This document shows positions 43,645 to 56,129 of a stretch of 64,000 bases of DNA, in pieces. Source of the stretch: Diphasiastrum complanatum (lineage: Eukaryota > Streptophyta > Lycopodiopsida > Lycopodiales > Lycopodiaceae); the NCBI GenBank assembly GCA_029204225.1, contig CM055112.1:21890578-21954577 (forward strand), given 5' to 3'. A program made the translations under genes and the position numbers. The notes under the pieces were generated by a model. That model was not told where the DNA came from and searched no databases. It worked only from the letters and a program-made list of their open reading frames with translations. Positions within the stretch are counted from its first letter, which is position 1, and each line of letters opens with the position of its first letter.

Positions 43645-46600
43645 CTAGAGTTCATATACCATACCCACTTGTAAGAGAAGTGCAGGTGGTATTCGTAGTG
43701 CTGCTATTGAAGATCTACAAGTGTTCTGCAAGAGGCTATAGAGTTTGTCAACTAATATCCCTTCAACCCAGCTAGTATTTTTTCCGGATATGAGAGTCAC
43801 TTTTCCAACAACATGCACTGCATCCTTTGAGCGGGCATGCTGGAGCTCAGCTATCTCCTTCTGGGTACTATTATTCTCTAACTGGGAGATCTTGGCAGTT
43901 GTGGGTTTTCGGTTTATCAGTTGGTCGTGTGCTAGCTGATCAGCAGCAAGCTGTTGTGGTAAAGGTTCATTATTGTCTGGATCTTCAATCGCAGTGATGT
44001 AATAAATAAGCTTCTCAATCACCTGATCCACAAATTCATTCCCTTCCAGATCTATGACATCCATGTAGCCATAGCGAGCCACACACCAGTAAATCCCTTC
44101 TATTCCTTTGCGTCCTACATAGATACGTTCGCTTGGCAAAACTGTAGTAACTGGGATGAACCGAATTTTTGTAACAACGACAATATGGTGGATTGAACCA
44201 ACAATCTTAATATATTGGCTGATAATAGGAGGAACTCCGTGAAGTAGTTCACTGTAAAAGAAACACATTCCTGGGGTACGCTTTGCTCCTGTGTTGGAAA
44301 TCTGAAAGGCTAATTCACCTGAACTTACTTTGTGCATTGCTTCTACTTGATACTTTTTCTGTCTTCCGCTATTCCAGATTAGCATGACCATCAAGAAAAA
44401 GGCAGATATGGCAAAAGGCACCCATCCACCTTGAGGCACTTTATTCAGCACCGATGTCATGTATACTCCCTCAATTGTAATGTAGGTGGTAAAGTAGAGG
44501 AGAATGAGAGGCCATGGTGTAGACCATATGACAAGCATGACTAAAGTTACCAGAAATGTAGTTATTATCATGACAAAGACAACAGCTACTCCTGCACCGA
44601 CAATTCGAAAGAAATTTTCATCAAATCGCATCATTTACAAATCGACATTCACTAGAAGTTGCCAAGAAAGACTGTAAAATTCATTCAGCAAATGAATGCT
44701 AATCAGGGAGTAATTACCAAACGCATTTCCAATCTGGGTTCCGTTTCTAAATCCGATTACAATTGCCAGACAAAGCACCATGAGGATATAGTTTATTTCC
44801 GGTGAGTAGACCTGTCCTTCTTGCTTCTTTGATGTGTGAATCAACTTTACCCGGGGAAAACATCCGTGGGCCATGGACTGCTTGATGATTGAAAACGTGG
44901 CAGATATAAGAGCTTGACTGGCAACAATAGCTGCCAATGTTGAGACAATGAACATTGGCCAGTAAACAAGATGTGGTATAGACTTGAAGTAGGCATCTGC
45001 TAGATTTTCTGGATGCTTGATAAGGTAAGCTGCTTCACCAGCATACGTAATGATAAGCGAAGGATAAACCATGGTTGAAAATGCAATCTGCAACCCAGGA
45101 GGATATTAGCTTGTAGATACCACTTCCGCGAAGCATCAGGTCGATTAATTATGAAATGTACTGATGAAATATCTCAATTGAAAACAACATCACATCTACA
45201 TTTTCTATGCGTTGTGAAAAATTACCTGAATTGCTCGTTTGTTGAAATGTCCAAGATCACAAAACATAGCCTCAGCTCCTGAAGATGTAAGACTGTGAGT
45301 GGCGTTACGGTTGGGACAAGGAAAAAGCAAAGGACATTTCGAAAGGGAAGCAGGCACCTACGAATGAACCAAATTGAAACCGACCTGTGATGCAGAGGAA
45401 AATCCCACCCAGATTGACCCAGCCATCTTTGTGGTTTCTTTGGAAATATTTGATGATATAATGAGGAGATAAAGCTTTGAATATCCCTGGGTAGTATCTG
45501 TGAATGTTGTATGCTCCTATCATGGGCGTTGAAACAAACCATGCTATCATAATCGGAGAAAAGAGAAAGCTGACTTTACTGGTGCCCCAACTTTGAAGCA
45601 AGAACAGGCCGACTAGGACTACGCTTGAAATAATGATGACCACAGCTGCACAGTGCATAAAATTCACAGCTCATTCAGGCCGTCATTTAACAAAATCAGA
45701 ACATGAGATTTAGCCCTTTCTTCTTCTGTAAGTGGTCAACAAAATCTCAAAATCCTTAAATGCGGTGAAAAGTTATAGAGATCCAAATGTGCTATTTCTC
45801 TTCGGTGTTGCAGGAGGCTACTCTCAATAAGGACGGTCAGTACTCACTCTGGCTTATAACTGATTCCTCTGATTTAATTCCACCAATGGCTGACAGCACT
45901 GCAAAAAATACTCAAGAGTTTAAGGTCCAGCCTTTAAGGTGAACTATATCAGAAATTTAATTTTAAGAGGATTCATATGGAATGAAAAGATGAATTGCGC
46001 ATGTACAACCATTTCAACCTCACATACAGAACCAATCTTATTTTTTCTTGGTCAAATCTCAAGAAGCTTATCTTATCCGAGTTACCTGAAATTGCAGGAG
46101 TCAGCACTCCATCTCCCATGACCATGCATGTGCCCATCATAACTACAAGGAGCAAAATGTTTTGAGCTACCTTGCTTGTTTCGAGAAATCGCTTGGTTTT
46201 TGATTGCAACGTTTGGGGTTTATCGTAGTGGGAGAGTTCCATGTCAGATTCCAGGCGGCTGTACCTTTGTCCGGAGGTCATACCAATATTGGCGTGTCTA
46301 CATAATTTGGAGTACAAAGCAAACGTACCTCCTGTTGGACAAAAAATCATACCACCAAAGAGTTTTCAGTCTGCAAAAGATTGACGGGTTTCCCATTGAA
46401 GAAATCCACAAAGCTTTAAATTGTCAATCGTTGTAAAAAGGAAAAGCAATCAATTCGTCATGCTTGAAGAGTTTACCTTCTCCGTGATCATCTGCCTGAA
46501 GCACAATAAATATATATTTGAGAAGACCCATAAGTGTCAGAGTCCAGAAGATGATGCTTAGAACTCCCAGGAAATCCTCTTCTTGAGGTGAGTTGATGCT

Positions 46601-47231
46601 GACGGTAGGGAAAACGTACAATGGAGAAGTTCCGAGGTCTCCATATACAACTCCCAGGGTCTGGTAAGCTAGCACCAAATTTTCCCATGTTCCATAGTTC
46701 TGTACAACATGCTTTAAATTCAGGATATGTAATTTGCATAAGCTGTTTATTCTTTATTGACACATATAAAGTTCACTCTATCTATATAAAATTCAGGATA
46801 TGTAATTTGTATAAGCTGTTTACCCTTTATTGACGCATATAAAGTTCACTCTATCTAATCTGCACTTCCTACTATTACTGCTTCGCATGTAAGCTGCAAA
46901 CTTCAGGAGCAGATACTAGCAAATCTGTAGAGAATTTAGCATTGATTTTTACTTCTGCTGACCCTCAACTAGTGGAGATCAGCACTACATATACCTTGTG
47001 TTCTTTGAAAACTGGAGCGGTCGCTTCCCTCTTAATGGATAGAGACCTTCTTCCATAATTTGAATTTGGATCTACCCTGGGAAGCTCCGATTCATGCTCT
47101 TGAAATTCTTGGTGGGTAGACATCCTGGTTGCTAGTGTACTCTCAGCTGCACTCATTGTAGAAATTCCCAAAACATTATCATCAAGAGATTTGAATCCAA
47201 CCTCAACGTCATCCTGTATATTATCCTCCAT
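43645..47231 (-). CDS. KUP/HAK/KT potassium transporter, eight exons, complete
   Basis: Minus-strand exons: 47231-46995, 46699-46477, 46331-46086, 45898-45848, 45645-45385, 45278-45226, 45087-44718 and 44591-43645. All have GT/AG borders and consistent phases, giving 2,388 bases and 795 residues, normal for the family. The polar N-terminus (exon 1) is followed by the family signature [15 protein letters not shown] (from about residue 95), the loop [31 protein letters not shown], hydrophobic helices including [20 protein letters not shown], the motif [18 protein letters not shown], and helices in exons 7-8 up to [10 protein letters not shown] cytosolic C-terminal domain of roughly 280 residues follows. 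By family knowledge these carry K+ (with H+ in many members) across plasma or vacuolar membranes. An in-frame upstream ATG at 47321 would add 30 residues; 47231 is chosen because MEDN starts a typical acidic leader. No lesion seen. The exact subfamily is not resolved. Confidence 0.92.
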
Positions 47232-47481
47232 TGCAGCTTCTCTGGCTTCTCTAGTCTTTGATAATTCACTTCTCACATGTGACAGAATTGTGTGGTGAGA
47301 GCAAACACCAGCAAGGAGCATCCAATTGTCCTTGATCCTAAAAGAGTAGTCTGGGATTACTTTGCTACAACCCACAAAGGTTTTATATACTTATGACTGG
47401 CCATACTAGGTGCAGTCAGCTTTGAGCTCTTAGAAACACGATCTGACACGATCTGATTCTAGTATAGGAAGTTTTGTTTGA

Positions 47482-47491
47482 CCTTTTATAG
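47482..47491 (-). promoter_or_regulatory. TATA box of the KUP gene
   Basis: The minus strand reads CTATAAAAGG, about 160 bases upstream of the ATG at 47321 and 250 upstream of the one at 47231. This would place transcription start near 47450. Confidence 0.55.
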
Positions 47492-47882
47492 TATTTGTGA
47501 ACCATCATTTGCATAAAAAATCTTGTTTGTTGTGGGGGAGCAACACATATATAAGTCTTGTGAGCACCTTACCATACTACCTCCCAAATGAACCTGCACA
47601 CTCCCTCCCACTCTCACCTTCTCAATTGACCCTGGTTACATATTACCTAGTGCTGGTTTATGGACCTTTCTACTTGGCTTCTCTACAACAACCTTGGCTT
47701 GGAGCCATCGCCGTATCAGATTGGCACATTGTACGATGCCATGTTGTATTTGGAACTTTTTATAAGCGTTCCGATTTTGCCACATTTTTATGATTAATGA
47801 ATGACATGAGTCCAAGTGGCAAACAGTCGCCATAAACTCGAGTGATCAAGGCATAAAATTTTGTGTGTCATCAAGACCCAAC

Positions 47883-48003
47883 CAGTGCTCGCGAAAAATC
47901 ATTTTTCTAACCTACAAAACCTATCACTTTTAAAATTTGTAGGTTTGTTTCAAAGTCGGGCTAAAAAAACCTACCGGTCCTAGTTTTAACACTTTTTCAG
48001 TGC

Positions 48004-48064
<61 letters not shown>

Positions 48065-48336
48065 CTGAAGTGGTCGTTGAAGGGCCGTGAGCCGCTGTAG
48101 GCTGTAGGCTGCTGAAGGTTGAAGGCTGCATTGAGGCCCCATGCTTAGTTGTAGCTTTGTAGACCTAATGCCCTTTTTCAGCAAATTAAAAACTACAAGT
48201 TTTTTCGCAGTAGGTTAAAAAAGTATTAGCCCTTTAAATTAGTGGGCTTCAAGAACCTACAACTATAAATTTAGTAGGTGAATATATAATTTTAAAAAGG
48301 AGCTTGTAAGCCTTTGTAGTTTTTTCGCGAGCAGTG
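47883..48336. mobile_element. Non-autonomous DNA transposon (MITE) candidate
   Basis: The left end CAGTGCTCGCGAAAAA and the inverted right end CACTGCTCGCGAAAAA match at 15 of 16 positions. The CAGTG-like start suggests hAT. The 454-bp interior has subterminal CCTACAAA-type words near both ends and a (GA)n tract (48009-48063). The flanking 8-mers (GACCCAAC, ACTTCAAC) agree only in their last four bases plus scattered positions, so the target duplication is not convincing. Confidence 0.5.
48009..48063. repeat. (GA)n microsatellite, 55 bases
   Basis: Pure GA repeat inside the MITE candidate, about 0.6 kb upstream of the KUP TATA box. Confidence 0.95.
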
Positions 48337-48339
48337 ACT

Positions 48340-49045
48340 TCAACATCATCTTTGAAGGGATTTCATTTTTTGAAAAATGGTGCCACCTAAAAACCTTAAG
48401 AATGCATCCAACTACTAAAGGTTGTAGTAAGTGTAATAGCCTCCTCAAAAAAATTAACACATTAATTAAACTATTTTTATTTGCTAGAAATGTACCTATT
48501 TTTAAAAAAATTAAAGACTTAGTATCCAACTATTTTCTTGGGCCTTAACTTGTTGGCTTGCCTTAACAAGAAATTTCATAGAGAAGTGTGCTACAATTTA
48601 CCTATACTTTGACTACTTATATGTAACTTTTATCAAGAATTGTGCTAAAAGTAGACCATTCACAAGATAGGACTTCCCAATTTTAAAAAAAATTCTCGCA
48701 AGATAGGACATCACAATTTCAAAAAAATTTGTGGCTTATTATATTATTGTGATGAGCTACATGAGTCCTATGTATTCCAAAAGGTTTAGAATCCTACATA
48801 TATTTACTAGTCATAAAATTTCCTACAAAAGTGAAGAAACCTTCAAAATATCTATAAAACCAATTCCATTCTTGGAGTATGCTTTGCTTGCTTGGACCGA
48901 GCATCACCCCGCCGGTTTATCTACTCTTTCTTGGAATATGTATGTGAATCTGGTGGTCTTATACTACACTCTAAGCTTTTGTTTTGAAAGCTGTGTATAC
49001 ACGTCTTTTGAAAAGGTAAAATTTTAGAAAAAAAACTTTTATAAC
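48340..49045. other. AT-rich intergenic DNA, no gene recognised
   Basis: A plus-strand frame at 48731-49027 has no known motif. Confidence 0.45.
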
Positions 49046-49050
49046 AACAC

Positions 49051-49322
49051 GTGATGTTCAATTTGAAGTTGATTTTCTCACCCCCTTTATGCCCAAGTAT
49101 GTAAAGTGATGTTCAATTTGAAGTTTAGATTTTCTCACCCCCTTTATGCCCAAGTATGTAAGAGGCTAGGTACTCATCTCTAGCAAGAATATAACTTAAT
49201 CCAAGTATATAGGTGAGCAAATGATCGCTTTGTGTATGAAACAAATTTATCAAGTTGCTATGAGCAAATAGTAAGCAAATGGTATCGCTTTGTGTATGAA
49301 ACAAATTTATCAAGTTGCTATG
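49051..49322. repeat. Two adjacent tandem duplications
   Basis: A 55-base unit beginning GTGATGTTCAATTTGAAGTT is present at 49051 and 49106. A 60-base unit containing TCGCTTTGTGTATGAAAC is present from about 49213 and again from 49273. The copies are nearly identical, so both duplications are young. Confidence 0.85.
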
Positions 49323-49329
49323 AGCCTCT

Positions 49330-50195
49330 GTATACAAGGGTCAACACCCGATGTGGGTTGGCACTTTACCAATACATGGGTCAAAATCAAACATGAGCTA
49401 GTTTGGCCCAAACAATATCTAAACTAGGGGGGAAAATGGTGCCATGCACATGGTATCAACCTTATGCATACTCAAGGTAACAGTTATACATGTGAGTATT
49501 TTGTATGGTCCTCTTAATATGGACATAATTTTTGCAATGCATTCTCCTTCTTTTGGGTACATTTCCATGTGTATTCAAAGGCTTGCAAAATGGAGGCAAT
49601 GTTCTCTAGCGCCCCGCCTCCCCTTTTGTGTTTTGTTTTTTGTTGCTTGCATATTTCAAAGTAGGAGTTGCAATTATTCTTATGCATATTAATGGTTGGA
49701 GGCCTCGACAATTGGTGAGTAGATATTCTACGAGTTTAATGAGTTTGATTTATACCACTTGCCCAAGTTAGATGCAAGGCTAATGGTTATCATCGAAGCA
49801 TTTGGATTGAATAACAAAGTGACTATCCAACAACATGACAAAATTTTAAGGCCAACATAGCCGGATGCAATCATATAATATGATCCTATAAGGAATTGGA
49901 TAGATCATCCAATTTGTCATGATGTCAAAGAAGCAGACAAAAGAGGATATTGCGATTTGGTTGTCAAAAAAACAATATGGTGTTTCATCCATCTCTTCTC
50001 GGCCATCTTTTCTTCTTTATGGAAAAGCAAGTTGCAGACTAAAGCTATTAGATGGGTTCAATTCAAACAACCTTGGATCTACAACTATGGAGCAAGTTGT
50101 TGGACATGACCTCTTCGTCAGAACTACTTTAATGGAGCATTCAAGTTCATCGAATGAGCATCTTCATTTTTTCGGACAAAAATGTTTAAGTAGGT
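49330..50195. other. Unrecognised DNA, possibly internal part of a retroelement
   Basis: A 99-codon plus-strand frame (49919-50215) shows no motif I know. The segment runs into the LTR-like stretch at 50200 through a purine-rich GTAGGTGGAG, so it may be the 3' internal part of that element. Confidence 0.35.
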
Positions 50196-50199
50196 GGAG

Positions 50200-50713
50200 T
50201 GTCATGTACTTCTAGTACATCACCAATGCTATAAAATATCCAATGTAAGCTTTGTAGGCCCAAAAGGAGCTATTAGCCTTAAGAACAAGGCAATTTCCTC
50301 TTTAGGCCTTCCAAAGTAATTAAATAAGGATAATAGGCCAATAAGGATCCAATGTACACTAAATAAGGTTTAACAAGATAGTTATGTTTAGTTAAGTTAG
50401 GGTCTCTTGTCTATAAGTAGACAAGAGACCTCACTTTTGGGATCTTTTGGTTATTTGCAAAAGAGAGCTCTAAACTTCATCTTGTGAATGTGAGCCTTGT
50501 TATTTCCATTGCTAGGTCTCTCATGTGCCTAATCTACATGAATTTATGCTCAATTGATTGTTTTGAGCTCATTTACTTCCATTGTAATTGCTATTAGCTT
50601 GATTTGGCACGTGACGATTTGGAGGAAGATAAGAGAAAAAAATGCTTAACCACCGTTGTAGTCGATATTCGAGATCTGAGAAAATCCTCGCGCTACTAGT
50701 CGAGCCTTCCTTC
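50200..50713 (+). repeat. LTR-like segment with a palindromic promoter region
   Basis: It starts TGTCATGTACTTC directly after a purine tract and could end in CA near 50713, where the next element begins. A perfect palindrome at 50401-50430 has 13-base arms GGTCTCTTGTCTA around TAAG, placing CTATAAG in its centre, similar to TATA regions of plant LTRs. No target duplication found. The limits are approximate. Confidence 0.45.
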
Positions 50714-53400
50714 AATCGATACTCCTGTCAGCTTTGTACTTGATCTCAAGTTCCCATTTATAATCAATAAGATTGTTGTTGACAGGTAATTTGAATAATG
50801 ACCATGTCTAATTTTTTATCAGAGAGAAATACTCTTTGTCCATCGCCTCTTTCCAGATATTGGAGTCTGGTTGGATGAGTGCCTCTTCGACTATAGTTGG
50901 TTCTTGAAAAGTAGACTCATGAATATACCTCGTGGGTTGTGTGCACACTCAGTTCGATCTTCTAATTGGAGGTGGTGTGATTGATCTTTGCTTTTGTTGC
51001 TCCTGAGCAACAGAAACGTCTTCTTTTGATTTGTTGTCAAATAGTTGTTCGAATGTCAGCATGATCGGACCTGAGGCTTGAATTGTCATCTCAATGGCAA
51101 GAGCTTCTGATGGTTTGCATGAAACTTTGCCCTTGTTTTTGAAGTCGATGAAATGATCCTCGATAAAGACTGTATCCTTCTTGAAAAGGATATGATGGGT
51201 ATCGAGGTCGTACAACTTGTAAGTTATCTGAAGAAGTGTAGCCAATGAGGATGGATTTGAGACTTTGGAAGTTCAATTTTCTCCTTGTCTCCTTCAAGAT
51301 CTGTGCATAGGCAATACATCCGAACACTCATAGATTCTTCACTGAAGGCTTAGATCATGTCCAAACCTCATAAGGTGTCTTACCTGAGAGGGCCTTAGTT
51401 TTTTAAGCTGCAGTGGAGATAGCTGCAGCCCAGAAACGCTTCGGCAATGATGTGTGAGCCAGCATGCAGTTGGATTATTGGACCAGGGTACGATTCTTCC
51501 TCTCAACTAATCAACTAGACTGAGGCGAATAGGGAGCTATGAATTGTTGTGTGATGCCTTGGCTAAGGCAATACTTCTTGAATTCATCAGAGATGTACTC
51601 TCCACCGTTGTCACATCTCAGTGCTTTGATCTTCTTGTCAGTGTCCTTCTCTACACGTTCCTTGAAGGCTTTAAAGAGGTTGGATGATTCGACTAGAGTA
51701 TGATTTTTCCGCTCATCTAATCCATTAGACTAAAGTCTTTGAAGAGATTGAATGCCTCTAATTTCTTCTTGATAAAATACGCTATTGTCCTTATAGAAAA
51801 TTCATCAATAAAAGTAATAAAATACTTTACATCTTTCAAATATGAAGGATTTTGCATTGGGCCACATATTTCTGAATGTACAATATCTAACAGATTTGTG
51901 CCTACATGCTAGTGACTTGATCTAAAGGGCTTCCTAGCCTGTTTTCTAGTTATACAATCTTGACAAGTAGGTAGCTCGACTTTACCATCTGGATAGTCGA
52001 GTGGACTATTTAGACATGTTTGATGTAGAAGCATAATTTAAATGACCAAGTCTATAATGCCAAAGTAAACTTTTATTGATTTGAACAGAAGTACTAAGAG
52101 TTTAATTAGAGGCGAAATAGCAATGGCTTAATTCGTACAAGTATCCATGTCGCTTTCTGAGTATCTTGCTTGTCCTATCGATTACTTCACACTGATCTGA
52201 TTCAAATTCTACTTTTTGTCCTAAATATATAATTATGTTGACAGAGAGCATATTTGTAGAAAAGATTTGATACATGAAGAACATTAGAGAATAGTTTGAA
52301 TCGATCATTTGCAAAGTGCAATCTCATAGTGCCTTCACCTTCGATAGCACTATTGTCGCCCAAATGAACATACTTCTTGGTACTGTAAGATGTATAGGAT
52401 TTGAAACAACCAATATGGCTGGTCATGGTTGAGTGGCTCCGGAATCGAGAAACCAAGAATTGTTGTCTATGTTTCCTAATGGTTTCTCAGGGATGCATTG
52501 TGACCCGCTTCTTGATTGGGTTGAGGTGCTTCTGTAGGTGTATTCTCTATCTAATTTGATTGCCCTTTGTTGTTCTGGGCTTGTAGTATGCGGCGATCTT
52601 CTTCATTTGCAGTATCTGTAGAACAAATTTTTCTTAGTTAGCGAATTCGACTGCTCTAAACTTTGTGTCAATTTTTTATTCAACTTCACTTATTTTGAGC
52701 CTTTTTTTCTTCTACTTACTTGAGCTCTTGTTTGTGTATAGGGCGTGAGAGTCGATTGTCGAGGAGCTGGAGCGAGTATTTTCCTACAACAATATCATGA
52801 TGACTCTTGATAGAGTCAATTTTGGGTGTGTCATGATGACCATCACCCAGTTGTCGTATGAACTTGACAAGCTTGAAAGTAGTGTCATTTTTGCATCTTG
52901 ATCGTCTATGGATGATTTGACAACGACCATTTGGTGCAGTAGGTTCTTGAACTAGTTGATGTGATTTAGTAGTGAATCATTATTCGTCATCTTGACAAAG
53001 AAGAATCTTCTTCTGAGGTGTAGCTTAGAAGCTACGTCTCGCACATTGTATGGCGTGTTCAAGATGTCCCAAACTTCTTTTGAGGTTTGAGCTTCAGACA
53101 CATGGCATATTTGCGTGTCTGATGTGTTGAGGATGATTAGCGCAAAGGTCTTGCCATCCTTTAGCTTCCATCATGAGATTGTTGCGTCGTCTTCTTTAGA
53201 TATATGAAATTTTTAAAGACTTTGTATTTTAGAAACAAGGCCCCAGGGGAGCATGTCATAGGGTTGGTTAGCACAAGAATCCCTATATTATATTTTAAAG
53301 GTTTTTCTTTAGATTGATCCATTGTCTCCAAGATTATGAATAATGTGGAAAGAGACCGGGTCAAAGGTGAAAAACCATGGGGTATGAGAAGTATCAAGAA
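50714..53400 (-). pseudogene. Degenerate Ty1/copia relic, gag to RT start
   Basis: On the minus strand: a gag-like region (about 53390-52560), protease motif NSWFLDSGATQP (about 52470-52430) with a stop after it, post-protease sequence (VLHVSNLF), fragmented integrase (about 52000-51300), integrase C-terminus MFGCIAYAQILKETRRKLNF, then the linker and RT start NQTWSLFKLPVNNN and KWELEIKYKAD at its truncated end. Many stops and frame changes. RT catalytic core and RNase H are absent. Confidence 0.75.
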
Positions 53401-53929
53401 ATGACATCTTATTTACCAAAAAAGATTTCTACTTTTATGCTCTATAAATTTGGAGTAATAGACAAATGGTTGGAACTATATGAGCAAAGAGAAGAAACAA
53501 AGAGCCAAGAAAAGATATCATAACAATTGGCGACATTGTGGCCATGCTTCACCTTTCCATGACATTAACCCATTTGCTAATCAATGCACTTTTGAGTGGA
53601 CGCATAACACATTCAAAAATGCAAAGCTGAGAGAAACGTCATATATGACATAGAAAGGGAATTTGCAAGAGGATGTGATTGGAAGGTAGGTGTTTTAAAT
53701 TGATTTTATCATGTGACATGTTTTATTGTAGTTCTAGCAAAATCATTATGATATTTTTGCCATGACTATTTATTCTACAATTTGTGTTCCTAATATGTGA
53801 TAGAATCGAACCAATAGCACTATGTGGGTATATGGTCATCATCATCGTGTTGAATGAATCGATTTGAAATGATGCACGTATGACTATGGTGTAATGACAT
53901 CTTTCCACCAAAAGGGTCGAAGGAGTGCA

Positions 53930-54420
53930 TGAGACCAAAAGCCCATTTTTGAAAAGATTCAATATGTAGGCACAACTCAAGAAATATATAAAGGTGTGGT
54001 TTGATAAAAATGGTTCATATTTTTTGTTTGACATGAAAGGGTTTTCAATCAACTATAGAGAATCAAACGCAACTATGACAAAAGATGTCAATGGATTTTT
54101 TGTTGTTGAATTAACCAAGATGTTAAGCATGGATTTTTCAAACACATTGGTATTTAAACCCCATCATTGTGAGCAAGTATAATTCCATTGCTATCTAGCT
54201 TATAACTTTTTTAATTCTTCAATTATTATTAATTCTTCGAATGAGTATATAGTTTGTTGAATATGTAGGTAGTGTTTTTTCAACAGGACCAATTAAAGAA
54301 CAATTGGTGGTATGTTATTCAAATTAAGCCACACTCAAGGCACATATTTAAAAATGCATACATGAAGAATGACATGGAAGAAATGAACAACTTTAGCAAA
54401 TCTAACCAAGATATAAGTTA
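53930..54420 (+). pseudogene. DUF4216-like transposon-associated fragment
   Basis: The plus strand reads EKIQYVGTTQEIYK, then KVWFDKNGSYFLFDMKGF-like and VNGFFVVELTKML up to PHHCEQV (54180). After an intron-like gap (about 54181-54268) it resumes VFFQQDQLKNNWWYVIQIKP. Order and spacing resemble DUF4216, found next to CACTA-type transposases in plants. Frames are broken upstream and downstream. The assignment is from memory of the family pattern. Confidence 0.45.
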
Positions 54421-54888
54421 TAGCTTCAACTAAATTGGAAAATTTTGCAAATGAAGAAGATAGTACCAATTATTTTAGTGAAGACGATGAGGTAACTAGG
54501 TCTAAATATTTTAGTCGTGATGGAATCCATCTACGTGGAGATGAATTGAAAAATGTATTGGTTGATGAATTTGAATAATATGATGATATCTAATTAATTT
54601 GACAATTAATTGATTTAGTACATTCTTGGATAAGTAGGTCTAATGCAAACAAGCTTTGATTTACCTCTTTGTTGATTTTTCTAATTGTATTTCATTATAT
54701 TATTTACAATTCCAGTGCCAAAAAAGACCCTATAAGGATTGTCATGTAGGCTACCTGAGTTGTAAACTCGGGCAACCAAGTATAATAAAACTAAAAAAAT
54801 TTAAACCATAAATGCCAAAAAAAGAGAGAATAAAGAGTACAGGAGACTTAACAAAATTCAAAATTAAAAAGGGGCGATGGTGCAATTT

Positions 54889-54959
54889 TTTTTTTTTAAA
54901 TCAATAATGTTTTAAATTGAAAAAAAAATTATTGATTTAAAAAAAAATTAACGGGAAAA

Positions 54960-54989
<30 letters not shown>
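54889..54989. repeat. Perfect 20-bp hairpin followed by G30
   Basis: Arms at 54889-54908 and 54928-54947 are exact complements (T9-AAATCAATAAT and its inverse) around 19 bases. A run of 30 G (54960-54989) follows 12 bases later. The G run may be a sequencing-length artefact in part. Confidence 0.85.
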
Positions 54990-54991
<2 letters not shown>

Positions 54992-54994
54992 TGG

Positions 54995-55855
54995 CACACC
55001 CTCTTGGAAGGGGACGCCACTCTTTTTTCCCTTCTTTCAATGTTTAGGATTAAATTTATTTTTCTCTTTTCTATATTAGATATTTGTTAAAAAACTTTTT
55101 GCCCCACTTTTTTGGGTAGGTTTCACGTTACGTAAAAGTACACATTACTATTGGTCTAGAAAAACCTCTAAAAGTTGAAAAAACATATTTACAAAGGGTT
55201 TTTTTAACATTAGAAGCTCCTCTAATGATTATATAGTTCTAATTTATAAACACTAAGTCAAAGTGTCTTGCATTTTATCGAGGTCTGGTCAATTCTATTC
55301 AACTTTCAGTCATCATGTGAAATAGTTCAGAAGATTGAAAGGATTGGTAAGCCAACAAATACAACACATTGGCCTTTAGCCCAATACTTCCCTTAGGACC
55401 TTAAAAAACATGGGAAATTGATTTTGTTAAAAGAAATACAAAGAGAAGATGTCTGCTCGTCATGGCAACTAACGAATGCACAAAAAGTGACACGGTTTCC
55501 TTGACAATGATAGTAGCACATAGTTGGCTTACGCATTGGTTTATGAAAAAAATCAAAAGAAATGTGCCTCCATATATAGAGAGCCACATACATGTCTTGA
55601 GCCTTGAGGGATAGATTAATCCCACAAATTAGTGCACATTTGAAAACATGTCTATATATTTCTGGCTTTGGAACATTCATTATGAATATATTTGATTGTG
55701 AGACATTTGTTGTTACCCTTGATAATGTGATTGCTCAAAAACCCTAGATATATGTTATGGATAAGGCTCTCAGCTATAATGCAAGGGGTAATGGGCCAAG
55801 GAAAGAGACTTGTATTTAATGGCCGCAGGGGGGGAAGGAGAAACTCGCTACTAGA
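54995..55855. other. AT-rich intergenic DNA, no gene recognised
   Basis: Short frames only; the 95-codon minus frame at 55393-55680 has no motif I know. Confidence 0.45.
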
Positions 55856-55860
55856 TCTGA

Positions 55861-56129
55861 TCTGCTTCTTCAGGGAGATCCTGGATCAAACCAACAATCT
55901 ACATTCAAAGGGACTTTAGATTATATGATCATTGCTCATAGTTTTGTAATCTTCTGCTTCTTCAGGGAGATCCTGGATCAAACCAACAATCTACATTCAA
56001 AAGGACGTCAAATTATATGCTCATTGCTCATAGTTTTGTAGGCTTGAAGAGTTGGGCAGCTACATTCAAAAGGACGTTAAATTATATGCTCATTGCTCAT
56101 AGTTTTGTAGTCTTGAAGAGTTGGGCAGC
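55861..56129. repeat. Overlapping tandem duplications (92 bp and 69 bp)
   Basis: A 92-base unit at 55861-55952 repeats at 55953-56044. A 69-base unit at 55992-56060 repeats at 56061-56129. The second unit straddles the end of the first array, which shows two successive duplication steps. The array overlaps the 3' end of the AAA-ATPase relic. Confidence 0.85.
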
